Source: Lantana camara
Lineage: Eukaryota; Streptophyta; Magnoliopsida; Lamiales; Verbenaceae
DNA length: 64,000 bases
Assembly: GCA_037501455.1 (NCBI GenBank)
Contig: CM074856.1
Location: forward strand, 101,525,001-101,589,000
Direction of reading: 5' to 3'
This document shows positions 10,701-21,271 of this stretch, piece by piece. Position 1 is the stretch's first letter. Each line of letters begins with the position of its first letter. Below the pieces are notes generated by a model that saw only the letters and a list, made by a program, of their open reading frames with translations, was not told the DNA's origin and made no database searches. A program made the translations under genes and the position numbers.

Positions 10701-11368
10701 GCCCGGTTCATGAACCCCTTCAACTTTGAATATGCTTTGCTCTTATATATATGTACGGGTGCGTGTGTTAGCCCCCTCACCAGTCATTAGGACTGACCCC
10801 TCTTCGTTGTTTCCTTTTTCCCCTTTTCTTTATTTGAGTTGCAAGTTGCTTTTGGAGTTCGTTGGTGCTAGGCGGTTGAGTCGAGTCTTTTGTTTTGTCT
10901 AAGTTGAGTTTGGTCTTCGCATTTGTACATGTCTTGCATACATTTGAATTCGTTATACGTTGTAATTTGTATAAGTTTAATTCATTCATTATGATATGAT
11001 ATTCGGGACACGTTAGGACAAATTCTGAATTAGTTGAACCCGTTTTGTTGTATGATATTCAGGACAGGTTAGGACAGGTTTCCTTAACTAGTTGAACCCG
11101 TTTAGCTGATGTTGATTTATTTTCCGGAATGTAGTGAATAAGTTTCTTGTTTGAAGTTTTTTTTTTGATAATTCGTATTTTGTACCGCTTTCGCATTCGG
11201 GTTTTATGTATTTTTACTTGTACAAGTTTAGGTACCGCCTAGCTTAGGTTGGATTTTTGGTTGGTCACCCGTTCACCATGGCTTGATGTGTGGAATGAGT
11301 TCCCATTTCTTTTCACGTGTTGGGCTATGGTGCGGGGGATGTGGCGCCCCACCGCTTGGGGTGTTACA
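7792..11368 (+). mobile_element. LARD 5' LTR
   Basis: It runs from TGTAACACCCCGCTCG to GGGGTGTTACA, 3577 bp. TATAAAA at 8091 follows only 300 bp of U3, so most of the LTR would be transcribed leader. A GC-rich stretch (about 8270-8918) ends AACG|GTATGT. AT-rich DNA then runs to AAGCAG (9058). A GC-rich 138-bp block ends GTG|GTGAGT (donor 9197). A 92-bp block (9872-9963) lies between GTGTTCAG and GTGAGG. Then come TTTGGGCCCC at 10274, CTGAC at 10793, a strong pyrimidine tract and GCAAG at 10845 (GCAG in the other LTR). The alternation of GC-rich and AT-rich blocks at splice-like borders resembles plant exons and introns. Confidence 0.88.
8091..8097 (+). promoter_or_regulatory. TATA box of the LARD LTR
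   Basis: TATAAAA lies in CGAGATATAAAACCCCGG, about 60 bp upstream of a CT-rich stretch likely to hold the start. The right LTR has ATATAATACC at the same place, so its box is weakened. Confidence 0.6.
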
Positions 11369-11375
11369 CCTGGAG

Positions 11376-11387
11376 TGGTATCAGAGC
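11376..11387 (+). other. Primer-binding site (initiator-Met tRNA) of the LARD
   Basis: TGGTATCAGAGC is the standard plant LTR-retrotransposon site that pairs with the 3' end of initiator methionine tRNA. It sits seven bases after the LTR end. Confidence 0.92.
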
Positions 11388-13018
11388 TACCAGGTTCAGA
11401 ACCTGTGCTCTGGGTCGTGTTGTGTTGAGTATAGGTCGCACGGCTTAGGAACTAATTGTCAATGTGCGCATTACATCGAATTTGATTGAAATTTCTTAAC
11501 TTATATGTTTTAAATTCTTGTAACTGTGTGCTGCATCTGCATTACTACGTGCTCTTATTTGCTATCATTACTTGAGATATCCATGTACTAACCAACATGC
11601 ATAGATATTTCTCCAATTTGTGAATTGCAGGGCGTTGGCTCGGTGCCAAATTGTAATTGATCGTGACAACATTTCCCACTTCTACAAATTGATGAAGGAG
11701 GATCTGAAACTGTCATGTTCTGATCACTTGAATAAAACGGCAAATGAATCTCTACAAGAATTCAACAAAGGCTTCGATGCTAATATTATGGAAACAGATT
11801 CGTGGTTGTATTTTAGGTGTTCATCTACCTGATCCACCGAGTGTTATTTGGTTGAAGCCACTTCGGAATCTGAATAGGGGTTGACCAGAAAATGTACGAT
11901 CGAGCTAATAGCTTCAAGATATAGGGTGAATGCATGTAAGATAGAACATTGGGTTGTGGTCAACTTCTCTGCACGATGCGATGCTTGTAGCATCATAAAT
12001 GATTTGATGGAAGTTGGTAGACAGAGAGGGAATAACTGCGAAAGTGTACGAATTTGTTTGGGTTTGGAATTGTCCCTTAATGTTTGGTGCTACGCAAGGT
12101 TCCAGCCTCGACTCTTTACACGGATATTTCTCATGGCTCGCCTAGACAATCGGTTGTCTCCTTAATTGCCTTTGATGTTAACTCGAGACAATGATTGTCA
12201 ATCTCGTGTTGGGGCATGCCTACGAATGCAATCTACAAAAGTTGAAATGATTCGATTTACGATACAAACATGCCTCAGATACTGAAGATAAGCGAATTAT
12301 GGAAAAGCTGCTAGAGGACATCTATCAGAGTTGGGTAGCAAAGTTGGATCGTATATCATAGCCATGAAGGCGTCAGTGGAAGTCAAATTTAACCAAGTGT
12401 TAATTGTTAGACATTAATTCAAGGCGGTACGTCAAAACAGGATCGACCAAATAAGGCCAAGCGAACACTTAAGAATTTGAGAAGCACTGCAGTTATAAAT
12501 CAGAGGTCAGGGTTCTGGCTCACTACGGATTAGGACATCTGCCATCTAAAGAAAATTTGATCTTTGACTCTGTTGCTACGGTGAACGGTACGATAAACAT
12601 CCATGGCATTTGCACACATGCATCACATCAGTAATTATATTTTATTTTGCTCGATGGATGTTATTGATTTTAATAACGTGATTAAGTGATTTAATTTTCA
12701 TAACTTGAAATTTGTTGTTGTTTTGATTTCCTACTAAATTGAATGAATAGCCTGCTTGTGTGAATTCATCATGCCTATGTGTTTAAAATTTTCCAAATTG
12801 CTCACTAACCCTTTATGTACATATATACATATTGCAATTCTGTCTTGCAGTGATCCCATCGCGATATCCCCCTTGAGTTGAGTATGGATGATGAGTCTAT
12901 ATTTTAGGGACGTCGATATCAGTCGTATAAAGGTACACTACACATGCATCCCATGTTTTGCATCCAGTGCTACTTTATTGTGTGTACTTTGAATGCTGAG
13001 TAAGTGAACTTTTGTGCT

Positions 13019-13376
13019 AGAGAGTTGTTGAGACCTCTCTATGTACATGTTAGGGAGATGTGAGATTCTCCCTATTAATGTGATAGAAAGATGCTGGATT
13101 CTTTCTAAATTATGTGAGCAAGAGATGTTGGATTCTCTTGGAGTTAGATATTTGGGAGATGTTGGATTCTCTAGAATCTAAGGGTTTGAGAAAATCAAGG
13201 GTTTGAGAAATGCTGGATTTTCTCAAACTAGAATGTTTGGAAGATGTGGAAGTCTGTCAGACTTAGGTTGAGAGATGGGGCTCTCTCGATTACGTGGTCG
13301 AGAGACGGGGTTCTCTCAATTTTGTGCCTGAGAGACGGGGCTCTCTCTCTTGCGTGCTGAGAGATGGGATTCTCTC
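13019..13376. repeat. Array of about ten hairpin repeats with changing stems
   Basis: Units recur every 20-50 bp with a loop like TG(C/T)TGGAT or TGGGGC and complementary arms. The arms differ: AGGGAGA/TCTCCCT (13052-13073), AGAAAGA/TCTTTCT (13085-13106), CAAGAGA/TCTCTTG (13119-13140), GTTTGAGAAA/TTTCTCAAAC (13201-13228), and GAGAGA/TCTCTC at 13270, 13300, 13330 and 13359. Unit 1 is AGAGAG/CTCTCT at 13019-13040. Two units (near 13156 and 13240) have decayed. Arm sequence changes while pairing is kept. Confidence 0.85.
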
Positions 13377-13411
13377 CTGTTTGTCGCGGCTGAGTTGCGT
13401 GTGGCCTGATG

Positions 13412-15362
13412 TGTAGCACCCCGTACACGTGGAGGTGCCACACCCCCGTACTATAGGTCAGTCCACATACGAAACGGCCAATCCGTACATGAACCAACCT
13501 ACAACGAACGGGTGACAATGCAATAACTCAATAGGCTAGGCGGGATTACCAATATATGCAACAAAATAAAGCGGAAGCATAACTGGTTTCTACCAAATAT
13601 TTCCATTTATCCAATCATGACATTTCTCATTTTCCAGCAAAATATATTTTAAAGTTACATATCAATACATTATTATCTTCAACTAAACAATAACAATAAT
13701 AATTAAATGCACGAACCACGGATGACATGACTACATGAACGGGACTCGACTCGACTTAACTCCCGCCTAGCGTGCACCTGCAATAACTGAAAGGTGGAGG
13801 CGTCAGTCTGTGAAGACTGAGTGAGGGGTTTAAATACATATTAGCGCAAATAACATGCAAATCATATTCTCGGGTAAAGGTTTTATAAAAGATAAATATA
13901 CAAGTTCAATACTAATATAGCTTCGCCCGAGAATACAACTATCAATATTAAATACTTGTTCATTTTCATGCAATCAATAAACATGCTTGCTTGCTTGTTA
14001 ATCATTAGGTGATCACGCAATTCAATTATCGTGCAATCATGCAATAGTGTAATCATATAACACGTTCATGGAATGGAGATCATGCAATCAATACATGGCT
14101 TGCTTGTAACACGATAGGGTTGTTCTTCCTGTGGTTGGACGGACAACCACCAGCTCTAAGACCAGCCCAGCGCCCTCACTAAGGAGAACCTGGCCAGGAG
14201 AACGCATGTACACTATAGGACTTTGTTCTTCTTGTGGTTGGACGGACAACCACCAGCCCGAAGACCAGCCCAGCACCCTCACTAAGGAGGACCTGGCCAA
14301 GAGAACACACGAACACGATGGCTTTGTTCTTCCTGTGATTGGACGGACAATCACCAGCCCAAAGACCAGCCCAACGCCCTCACTAAGGAGGACCTGGCCA
14401 AGAGAACGTACGAACACGGTAAGGTATTGTTCTTCCTGTGATTGGACGGACAATCACCAGCCCGAAGACCAGCCCAGCGCCCTCACTAAGGAGGACCTGG
14501 CCAGGAGAACACATGAACTTGCTTTCATGACATGACATGCTTGATTCATGCACACTAACATGACCTACTTGCTTGATTCATGAGTCAATAATATACTTGA
14601 AATGATAAGAGCTTTCATGAAATTATAAATATAATTACCTTTGACCAAAACCACGTAAAGGTTATACGGGTTCTACATAACTAGAAATTAAACCTCACCT
14701 GACAGGTGACACGACGACTCAAGGATGTGTGAACGTGCTCATGATCAACAATCTCCGCCCTGGAGAAGAGCTTGAAGAAAATAAATGGAAGATGATGATG
14801 AAGATAGATGCTTGAGCTTCAAATTCCTAAATTTCTTGAAAAAGACTTGATGGAAATTGGTGAAATCTCTTCTTCTTTTCTTGCTAGATGAACCGAGAGC
14901 TTATGGAAGCAAAGTTGGATGATTGGCATGAAAATGAAGATGATTGAGGGAGAGATGCATATACCGACATTTCAAGAGGGAAAAATGTAATATTAGCAAG
15001 TAAATCCTCCAAGTTCTCTAATTTATGCAATTGAGTATCAAAGGTTTGGAAATGACCACTTAGGTCCACAAAGTTTTCATGCAATTTGGTCCCTCAATTA
15101 AAATGAATGAGCATTTAAGGACAATTTGGCAATTAAATCAAATTGGACAATTAATTCATGCAACAATTAAATTCCATTCATACAAGAACTCTCAAATTGA
15201 AATGAATATCATATAATTTTCACGTAATCATGTTGAACATAATTTATAGAAATTAATGTAACACGTTTAAATTAAATAAACGAAAATAATAAAATAAAAT
15301 CCTAACGCTCGAAACCCACACGTGTCGAGCGTACCTGACTGTCTGAAAATCGGGGCGTTACA
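13412..15362 (-). mobile_element. Reverse solo LTR inside the LARD, 1951 bp
   Basis: It runs from TGTAGCACCCCG to CGGGGCGTTACA, with TGATG at 13407-13411 and 15363-15367 as exact target duplications and no internal region. Orientation is minus because the 3' acceptor-like module reads on that strand: CTGAC (complement of 13802-13806), then pyrimidines and TTGCAG ending at 13778, followed by the GCTAGGCGG motif. A 61-bp block (14699-14759) lies between CTTCTCCAG and GTGAGGTT on the minus strand. It carries a 4-copy tandem repeat. Confidence 0.9.
14121..14520. repeat. Four tandem copies of a ~102-bp unit with a hairpin
   Basis: Copies start at 14121, 14224, 14325 and 14428. Each holds an inverted repeat around GACGGA. 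Copies 1-2 have GTGGTTG/CAACCAC; copies 3-4 have GTGATTG/CAATCAC, a matched change on both arms. Each unit also repeats CCCTCACTAAGGAG and CCTGGCCA. On the minus strand the unit contains a GGGCTGGTGGTTG stretch like the conserved GGGCCCGGTGGTT block of other LTRs here, so the repeat probably amplified that block. Confidence 0.88.
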
Positions 15363-15555
15363 TGATGTTGGTTAGCAATCGAATGAGTTTGAAGCGACTT
15401 ACGGTCAAGTGTTCGGGCAAACCTCTGTGACTACGAAACTCTGAAGGGAGTTAATGCAAACAATGGGAGTAAGCTTCACAGCCAGGGCTATGACTCTACA
15501 CAATTCCGGGAGATGGATTGAAGTATTCCAGTTCGAAGCTTTACGAGTCTGTAAT

Positions 15556-15575
15556 AGGACTTAAGGACAGGTCCT
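15556..15575 (+). other. Pre-PPT hairpin of the LARD
   Basis: AGGACTTA-AGGA-CAGGTCCT pairs over seven positions with one G-T wobble; the closing pair next to the loop is lost. The loop AGGA is the same as in the other elements. Confidence 0.65.
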
Positions 15576-15579
15576 TCTG

Positions 15580-15592
15580 AAGGAGGGGAGAT
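15580..15592 (+). other. Polypurine tract of the LARD
   Basis: AAGGAGGGGAGAT directly precedes the TGTAACATCCC start of the right LTR. This is the expected place for the plus-strand primer in reverse transcription. Confidence 0.88.
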
Positions 15593-18500
15593 TGTAACAT
15601 CCCGCTCATCCTACAAATAAGGTACGCTACGTTTCAAATTCCTTGTGTGTTTAACTCTGTGATTTGTGTTTTGCGTGGCCCTATTTTGAACTCTTTTAGA
15701 GTTTAGGGGCTTGTTTTCAATTTTCTTCTTATAGGGGTTTTTCGATCATTTCTCGTTCAGTCAAGCGTTCGACCCTTTTGACCCCTGCTTCACGTTCGGG
15801 GCATTGAGACGGGTTCGTAGACTCTAAGTTCGCCCCATTCTGACTTCGTTAGCCCGCTCTTCCGACCGTTTTTGCGTACGAGGACCCGAGATATAATACC
15901 CCGGATCCTCGTAGTTCATGCCAGACCACGCTCAGCTCTTGCTCTCTCTCCCTCCAGCGATCCGATTACTGTTCACACATACCGAAGGTGTGTTTTCATG
16001 CACAACTCCAACTCGCTCATTTCTCGACGGATTTCGACGAACCAATAGTCCATTTCGACGAGCTCGACGACGCGGTCACAACTGTACCAAGATCTCGAAC
16101 AAACGACGACCGACGGCGGAGATATCGCCAATTTTCAATCGCGCACGGAGGGTGGTGGCGGACTGCGGCTTCGCCTCCCATTCGTGGCAGTCTCCGGCGG
16201 ACTTCCGGTGACAAGCGCCCCTAACCCAGAAAGAAGACCTCCTGACGCAGCCTTGGACATTGGTGGCGTGGCCATCCGGGCCGCGACGGCGCCGCACGCG
16301 CCGCCTGAAGCTCTAGGCGGCAATGGCGGTTACTGTAGCGACAAGTTTCGCCGTCGGTTTTTCGATGGGGCTTGGTGGTTTCCGAGGTTTTCGACCCTCC
16401 CGAGTTCATTTCCGGCCTCAATTCGAGCGAATCGCGGCGGAAGTGGTGGTTCTGACGTGGCAGCGGTGGCGCGGCTTTCGGAGGCGGTTTGAAGGTTTTC
16501 CGGCGATCTTTTGGCGACGGTTCCTTCTGAGAAGTTGTCAAACTCGACGAGATCGAGTTGTTCGTGTAGGTGGCGGCCCAAGAACCGGCCGGCGGCAGCG
16601 GACCGGTGGCGGACCGGCTCTGGACCGGCGGTCCGGTTTTCCGGTAACTTTTTCGGCTTTTGACTATGGGGCTTTCGAAGGATTCGTTACGAGCTTTCCA
16701 ACGGTATGTTCGGATTTTGTTTTCGTTTAGCGGTTTGCATTTAATTTCAGTTTTCGTACAAGGATTTTAGTTCGGTTTTTCATCAACGAAATCCGATGTG
16801 TTTGGTATTTGGTAAAATTGGTTGAGGGCTTTTGTCAAGCAGGCCGAGGCGCATGTTTCTGTTCTTCCGGGGAATTTTTCGACCACCGGAGGTGGTGGTT
16901 CGGCGGCTGTGCATGCGTTTCGGTTGGTTCCGATGGCGGCGTTCCGATGCCCTTCGGACAGCAAGTTCCTCTCGTCGTGGTGAGTCCAACGCCACTTTCC
17001 GTTCGTCAATCGGATTTCCGGTTGATTTTATATGAATTTTTGAAGTTGTTGTATTTTTTTCCTTAATTGTTTTAATTGTAAATTTCGATCTTGTATGAAC
17101 TATAAATTGGAATTATGAGTTGTATGATACTTGGAAATATGTTATGATGTATGGAAGTTTGATTCGTGATTTATTGAATTTAATTATCTCGTTTTATGCC
17201 TACTTGCTTGAGAATGTTTTATTTAAGGGGTGTTAGTGTAATATTTGAAAACTAATTTGATAATGGGATTATATGAAACTTGAGAAATAAATTATGAAAT
17301 GATATGTTATATTCAATTTTGAATGAATCGATCAAGTATGCTATTTGTTGGAATATTAAAGATTATGCATTATGTATTTAATTATCAAATTTGCTATATG
17401 ATCAATGTTTTAAACTTCGCGAGACTTGGAGCATGACAGGATTAAATTATTATGCCACGAATCATATTACCTATGTGATGATATGAATTCTATAAGTTAT
17501 GCATCCTCTAAGGTGTGAAATGATTGTGATTCGATATGAATGACTTAATTTGGATAAATGTGAACTATATGTCGCATCATTTGTATTTGTGAGCATGGCC
17601 GGGTGTCGTTGTGGTTGTGATTTGAGTCTGAGTCTTGTGTTCTATGTGTTCAGTCGATCAGGGTTCCTTCAGGGAGTGTCTGTTAGCTGTTTGGGTTCCA
17701 GTGGGACTTCTTGGCTTGTGTTTTCCGTTGTCGTCGGTGTAAGGAGAGGTTTTCTTTGTTTTTAGTTATATCGACCTACAACCTTATCTGTGTTTTGAGC
17801 CCTTCATGCGACTATGTGTATATATATGTATTTAAATATGTGCTTGATACGTATTTTGTGGGATTTATCCCGTTTGTTCTGAGGTTTTTGAAAAACACTT
17901 CTATATGTATATAAGTTCTATTTTCGTTTACTTTGAAAAGTTTGACAAGTGTGAGTGTGTGTAAGCGTGTGTGTGAGTATAAGCAGGGCAGGATGTGCGG
18001 ATAAGTTTCCTTTGGTAAGTGTGTTTTGTGTAGATATGTGTATATGTGTGTTTGGGCCCTGAACTTGTGTGGTTCGGGAGACCCGAGACGACCATCGGGG
18101 TCGCCGGTTGCAACCCCAGGACACTTCTCCACCAACGGGAGACTTAGTTCTCCTATGCCGACGGAGCGCATTCTGGCTGGCCGTCGAAGGAACCGGGCGG
18201 GATCCTCCGGTTCACAAGTTTCTTTATGTGGGGGTTGAGAGGAGCACCTCTCTTCCCCAATGGTGTAAAGGAGGGATTGTTTTATGAGTTTTGCTTTGGT
18301 ATGAAGTAAGTGTGTGAGAACTCGTTCTCGTCGAGTTAATTATGTATCGTATATGGTTATGAAATGGGAGCGGCTTTCTAACTTTGAAAACTTGGTTGAT
18401 TTTGGCCTTCGGCCTTAAATTTCTTTCTGTATATATCTATTACCACGGGTTAAAATGTTTTAGAATGCAAAAACCATGCCCGGTTCATGAAACCCTTCAA

Positions 18501-19073
18501 CTTTGAATATGCTTTGCTCTTATGTATATGTACGGGTGCGTGTGTTAGCCCCCCACACCAGTTGTTAGGACTGACCCCTCTTCGTTGTTTCCTTTTTCCC
18601 CTATTCTTTGTTTGAGTTGCAGGTTGCTTTTGGAGTTCGTTGGTGCTAGGCAGTTGAGTCGAGTCTTTCGTTTTGTCCAAGTTGAGTTTGGTCTTCGTAT
18701 TTGTACTTGTCTTGCATACATTTGAATTCGTTATACGTTGTAATTTGTATAATTTTAATTCATTCGTCATGATATGATATTCGGGACACGTTAGGACAGA
18801 TTCTGAATTAGTTGAACCCGTTTTGTTGTATGATATTCGGGATAGGTTAGGACAGGTTTCCTTAACTAGTTGAACCCGTTTAGCTGATGTTGATTTATTT
18901 TCTGGAATGTAGTGAATAAGTTTCTTGTTTGAAGTTTTGTTTTGATAATTCGTATTTTGTACCGCTTTCGCATTCGGGTTTTATATAATTTCACTTGTAC
19001 GGAGTTCCCATTTCGTTTCACGTGTTGGGCTATGGTGCGGGGGATTTGGTGCCCCACCGCTTGGGGTGTTACA
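15593..19073 (+). mobile_element. LARD 3' LTR
   Basis: It runs from TGTAACATCCCG to GGGGTGTTACA, 3481 bp. It matches the 5' LTR throughout with scattered substitutions and lacks about 75 bp near 19000 (the part with TTAGGTACCGCCTAGC in the left copy). The mid-LTR donor is changed to GTAAG|GAGAGG near 17741, while the 3' acceptor is the better form, GTTGCAG (about 18620). TTTGGGCCCT is at 18051. Short GC-rich reading frames in 16.0-17.0 kb have no recognised domain. Confidence 0.88.
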
Positions 19074-19078
19074 TAGAG
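19074..19078. repeat. Target-site duplication TAGAG, right copy
   Basis: Pairs with 7787-7791. Beyond it the gypsy II LTR resumes without loss. Confidence 0.95.
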
Positions 19079-19852
19079 ATTTTCAAATCTCTTACATATT
19101 CTTAGAAATTGCTATAAGGTCCCTTATAACTACCTATAATTGTGTTTAAAGTGTTTAATCCCCTAAGGTTACATAGTAACCGTTTTTCAATAGTAACTTT
19201 GACTTTTAATTTCAAATGAAGACTTTGACTCATCAAGTCTTGTAGAGATTTCAAATTTTAATATAAAATAATATTTTAAAAATTTTAGAAAGAACTTTTA
19301 TCTAGAATTTCCAAAAATAGGGGATTAAAGTCTCATGAATCATTTAAACGTTTCATATTTCAAATATCGTTTTAGGATTCAAAAACATTCAACGTTTCAA
19401 AAATTAAAGGATTAGGATTTCTATGTTATAAGAAAATCAAATCTTGATTTTTATTAAATTAAAATAGGAATTTGAAATAGAAATACTCATTTAGGATTTT
19501 CAAATCAAATATTTCAAAAATCATTTCCAAAATAAGATTTCCTTATTAAAATTTATGGACTTATTTTATAACATAAAAGCTTACTAAGATTCATAATTTA
19601 ATAACCACTTGTTTTATAAATCTTGTTTGAATGCTAAAGTTGTATTTTATCAGAATATTATTATGTGATTTCATTCCATGTTATGACGTGTTTTATGATA
19701 ACTTGTCTGTGTGAGTTGTTTTGGTTACGAAATATAAACTTATAGTTGATCACCACTCATTGGTAAAGATGTGGATGGATTAGGACTCCGGTATTATTAC
19801 ATAATACCTGGTTACTGTAGGTGAGGTTAAACGTTTTCAACTGGGATCATGA

Positions 19853-19888
<36 letters not shown>

Positions 19889-19962
19889 CATTTTATGACC
19901 TACCATAATATCGTTCAATTTCTGTTCCTTTATAAATGATACTGCCCTTTTTGACAATACTT

Positions 19963-20128
19963 TGATATCAACTTATATTGTTCCAGTATACACAATCAAT
20001 TATTTTAAAGTATTCATAACGTCTTGTCATACACAATTAAAAGTATGATATCAACTTATATTGTTCCAGTATACACAATCAATTATTTTAAAGTATTCAT
20101 AACGTCTTGTCATACACAATTAAAAGTA
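19963..20128. repeat. 83-bp tandem duplication in gypsy II 5' LTR
   Basis: The unit starting TGATATCAACTTATATTG is present twice (19963-20045 and 20046-20128). The matching place in the 3' LTR (from about 34117) has one copy, so the duplication arose after insertion. Confidence 0.9.
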
Positions 20129-21259
20129 TCTCCTACTAAATTATCTCAGTACTATGCTACCGTTTATCGGGTATCGTTAAATGGAAGCAAAATATATTTT
20201 CTTATTATGGGCCCAGTGGCCTTGCTAGAAGTTGTAGTCTAGGATGCATGGGCCGAGGTCTACTATTATACCAACCGCCAACTAGATCTTTGTGGTGGTC
20301 TAACTGGAGGTTAGTTATTCCACATCAAGTGACGGGAAAAGGTACGTCCCTCCCAAGTTCATGTATATCGTCACTAGGGGTAGCTCCCTGAGGTGACACC
20401 GAAGGAAGAAGGATGGTATCGTTGTATTTTGTTTTATTAAGTAACGACATCTTGATCAATGTCGTTACGAATATTCTTGGTTTTTAAGGAGTTAAGGTTG
20501 GAGAACACCTAGCTTGCGGGCACCGTATTATTTCACAAAAGGGGTTCATATTTTCTTAAAAAGTATAGCACATTATCCCCCTACCCCTTTATCTTCAAAT
20601 AAATATGAACCCAATATTGATATTGTTGTAGTATTTTCCTATTATCGGGTACTAACCATGGAGTTTCTTGGTTAATCCCACTATGGATACTGATTTCACA
20701 TTACTCTCAAAATTATTACTTCATTCTTATTCAATTACTATTAAAGATCATTTCGAATAAAAGTTTCTTAGTAAAAATCCTAAAGTTTCATAGTTTTACT
20801 CAACCACCCCTCACTTAGTCACTTTGACTAACCCCTCGCTCTTTTCAAATTCATGATTTCAGGTATTGCCATCGCTCATTAGCTGGTATCTTGAAGCATA
20901 GAGAGTCCATTATCTTGTGCATATTAGATCAGGTTTCTTAACTAAGCCAAGTTAGACTATAATCTTATATAGTTATTATATTACTCCAGTATCATACTCT
21001 TAGATCATGAACTACTTTAACCCTACGATATTGCTTCTAAGTTTTCATGAGTTTCAAATTATTCCAAATTCTTTTATTTACTGCCCCAAACATAAGCTGT
21101 TGTTTTAAATGTTTCAAATTTCACTGCCATGTTTTCATACTCTGATATCGTATAGCATCGTCCGTTCGTCGGCGTGCCTCTGAGGTGCTAGGTCCCACAT
21201 CCGTCTGGGAAGTGCGACGGTGCGGGATTGTAGCGTATTTGGGAGCGCTATAGCTAAGG

Positions 21260-21271
21260 TGGTATCAGAGC
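21260..21271 (+). other. Primer-binding site of gypsy II
   Basis: TGGTATCAGAGC lies seven bases after the 5' LTR end at 21252. It confirms the orientation. Confidence 0.9.

Larger units (their letters stand above)
11369..13411 (+). mobile_element. LARD internal region, left part, non-coding
   Basis: It starts with a seven-base spacer and the primer-binding site, then about 2 kb with short unrelated reading frames only (the longest about 94 codons). None shows a recognised motif. The last 360 bp are a hairpin-repeat array. The rest shows nothing I can name. Confidence 0.75.
15363..15592 (+). mobile_element. LARD internal region, right part
   Basis: This is non-coding DNA between the TGATG duplication and the right LTR. 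It ends with the hairpin and polypurine tract described separately. No reading frame of interest. Confidence 0.75.
7792..19073 (+). mobile_element. LARD-like non-autonomous Ty3/gypsy element, 11.3 kb
   Basis: It has two long LTRs (7792-11368 and 15593-19073), TAGAG duplications on both sides, a TGGTATCAGAGC primer-binding site at 11376-11387 and a polypurine tract GAAGGAGGGGAGA just before the right LTR. The internal region is about 4.2 kb, of which 1.95 kb is a later insertion, and shows no Gag, RT, RNase H or integrase motif. Long LTRs plus a non-coding interior fit the LARD class. The terminal blocks match the chromovirus LTRs here, so a Tekay-type element probably moved it in trans. The LTRs differ by many substitutions and a ~75-bp deletion in the right copy, so it is much older than the element at 25.4 kb. 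Confidence 0.88.
7621..21252 (+). mobile_element. Gypsy II 5' LTR, 5'-truncated and split by the LARD
   Basis: Pieces 7621-7791 and 19079-21252 align with the 3' LTR at 24229-25368 and 33651 onward. About 1.1 kb is missing from the left. A further ~570 bp present in the 3' LTR (about 24460-25030, with the TATA-to-leader region) is deleted here at about 19130. An 83-bp tandem duplication is private to this copy. The right end is GGGAGCGCTATA, a worn form of CTACA, followed seven bases later by the primer-binding site. A 75-bp candidate leader block ends at TGTAG|GTGAGG (donor 19821). CTAAC at 20828 and TTTCAG at 20862 form an acceptor-like module. Confidence 0.82.

Noticed and set aside
11376..11387. 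tRNA gene fragments at the TGGTATCAGAGC sites
   Set aside because: Only 12 bases match a tRNA 3' end, each just after an LTR. They are primer-binding sites.
11620..12165. Two frames of 70 and 94 codons in the LARD interior
   Set aside because: No Gag or Pol motif and no similarity to other frames here. Not supported as genes.
13019..13376. CRISPR-like array
   Set aside because: Units have no constant repeat with unique spacers. They are hairpins with changing arms, in plant retroelement DNA.
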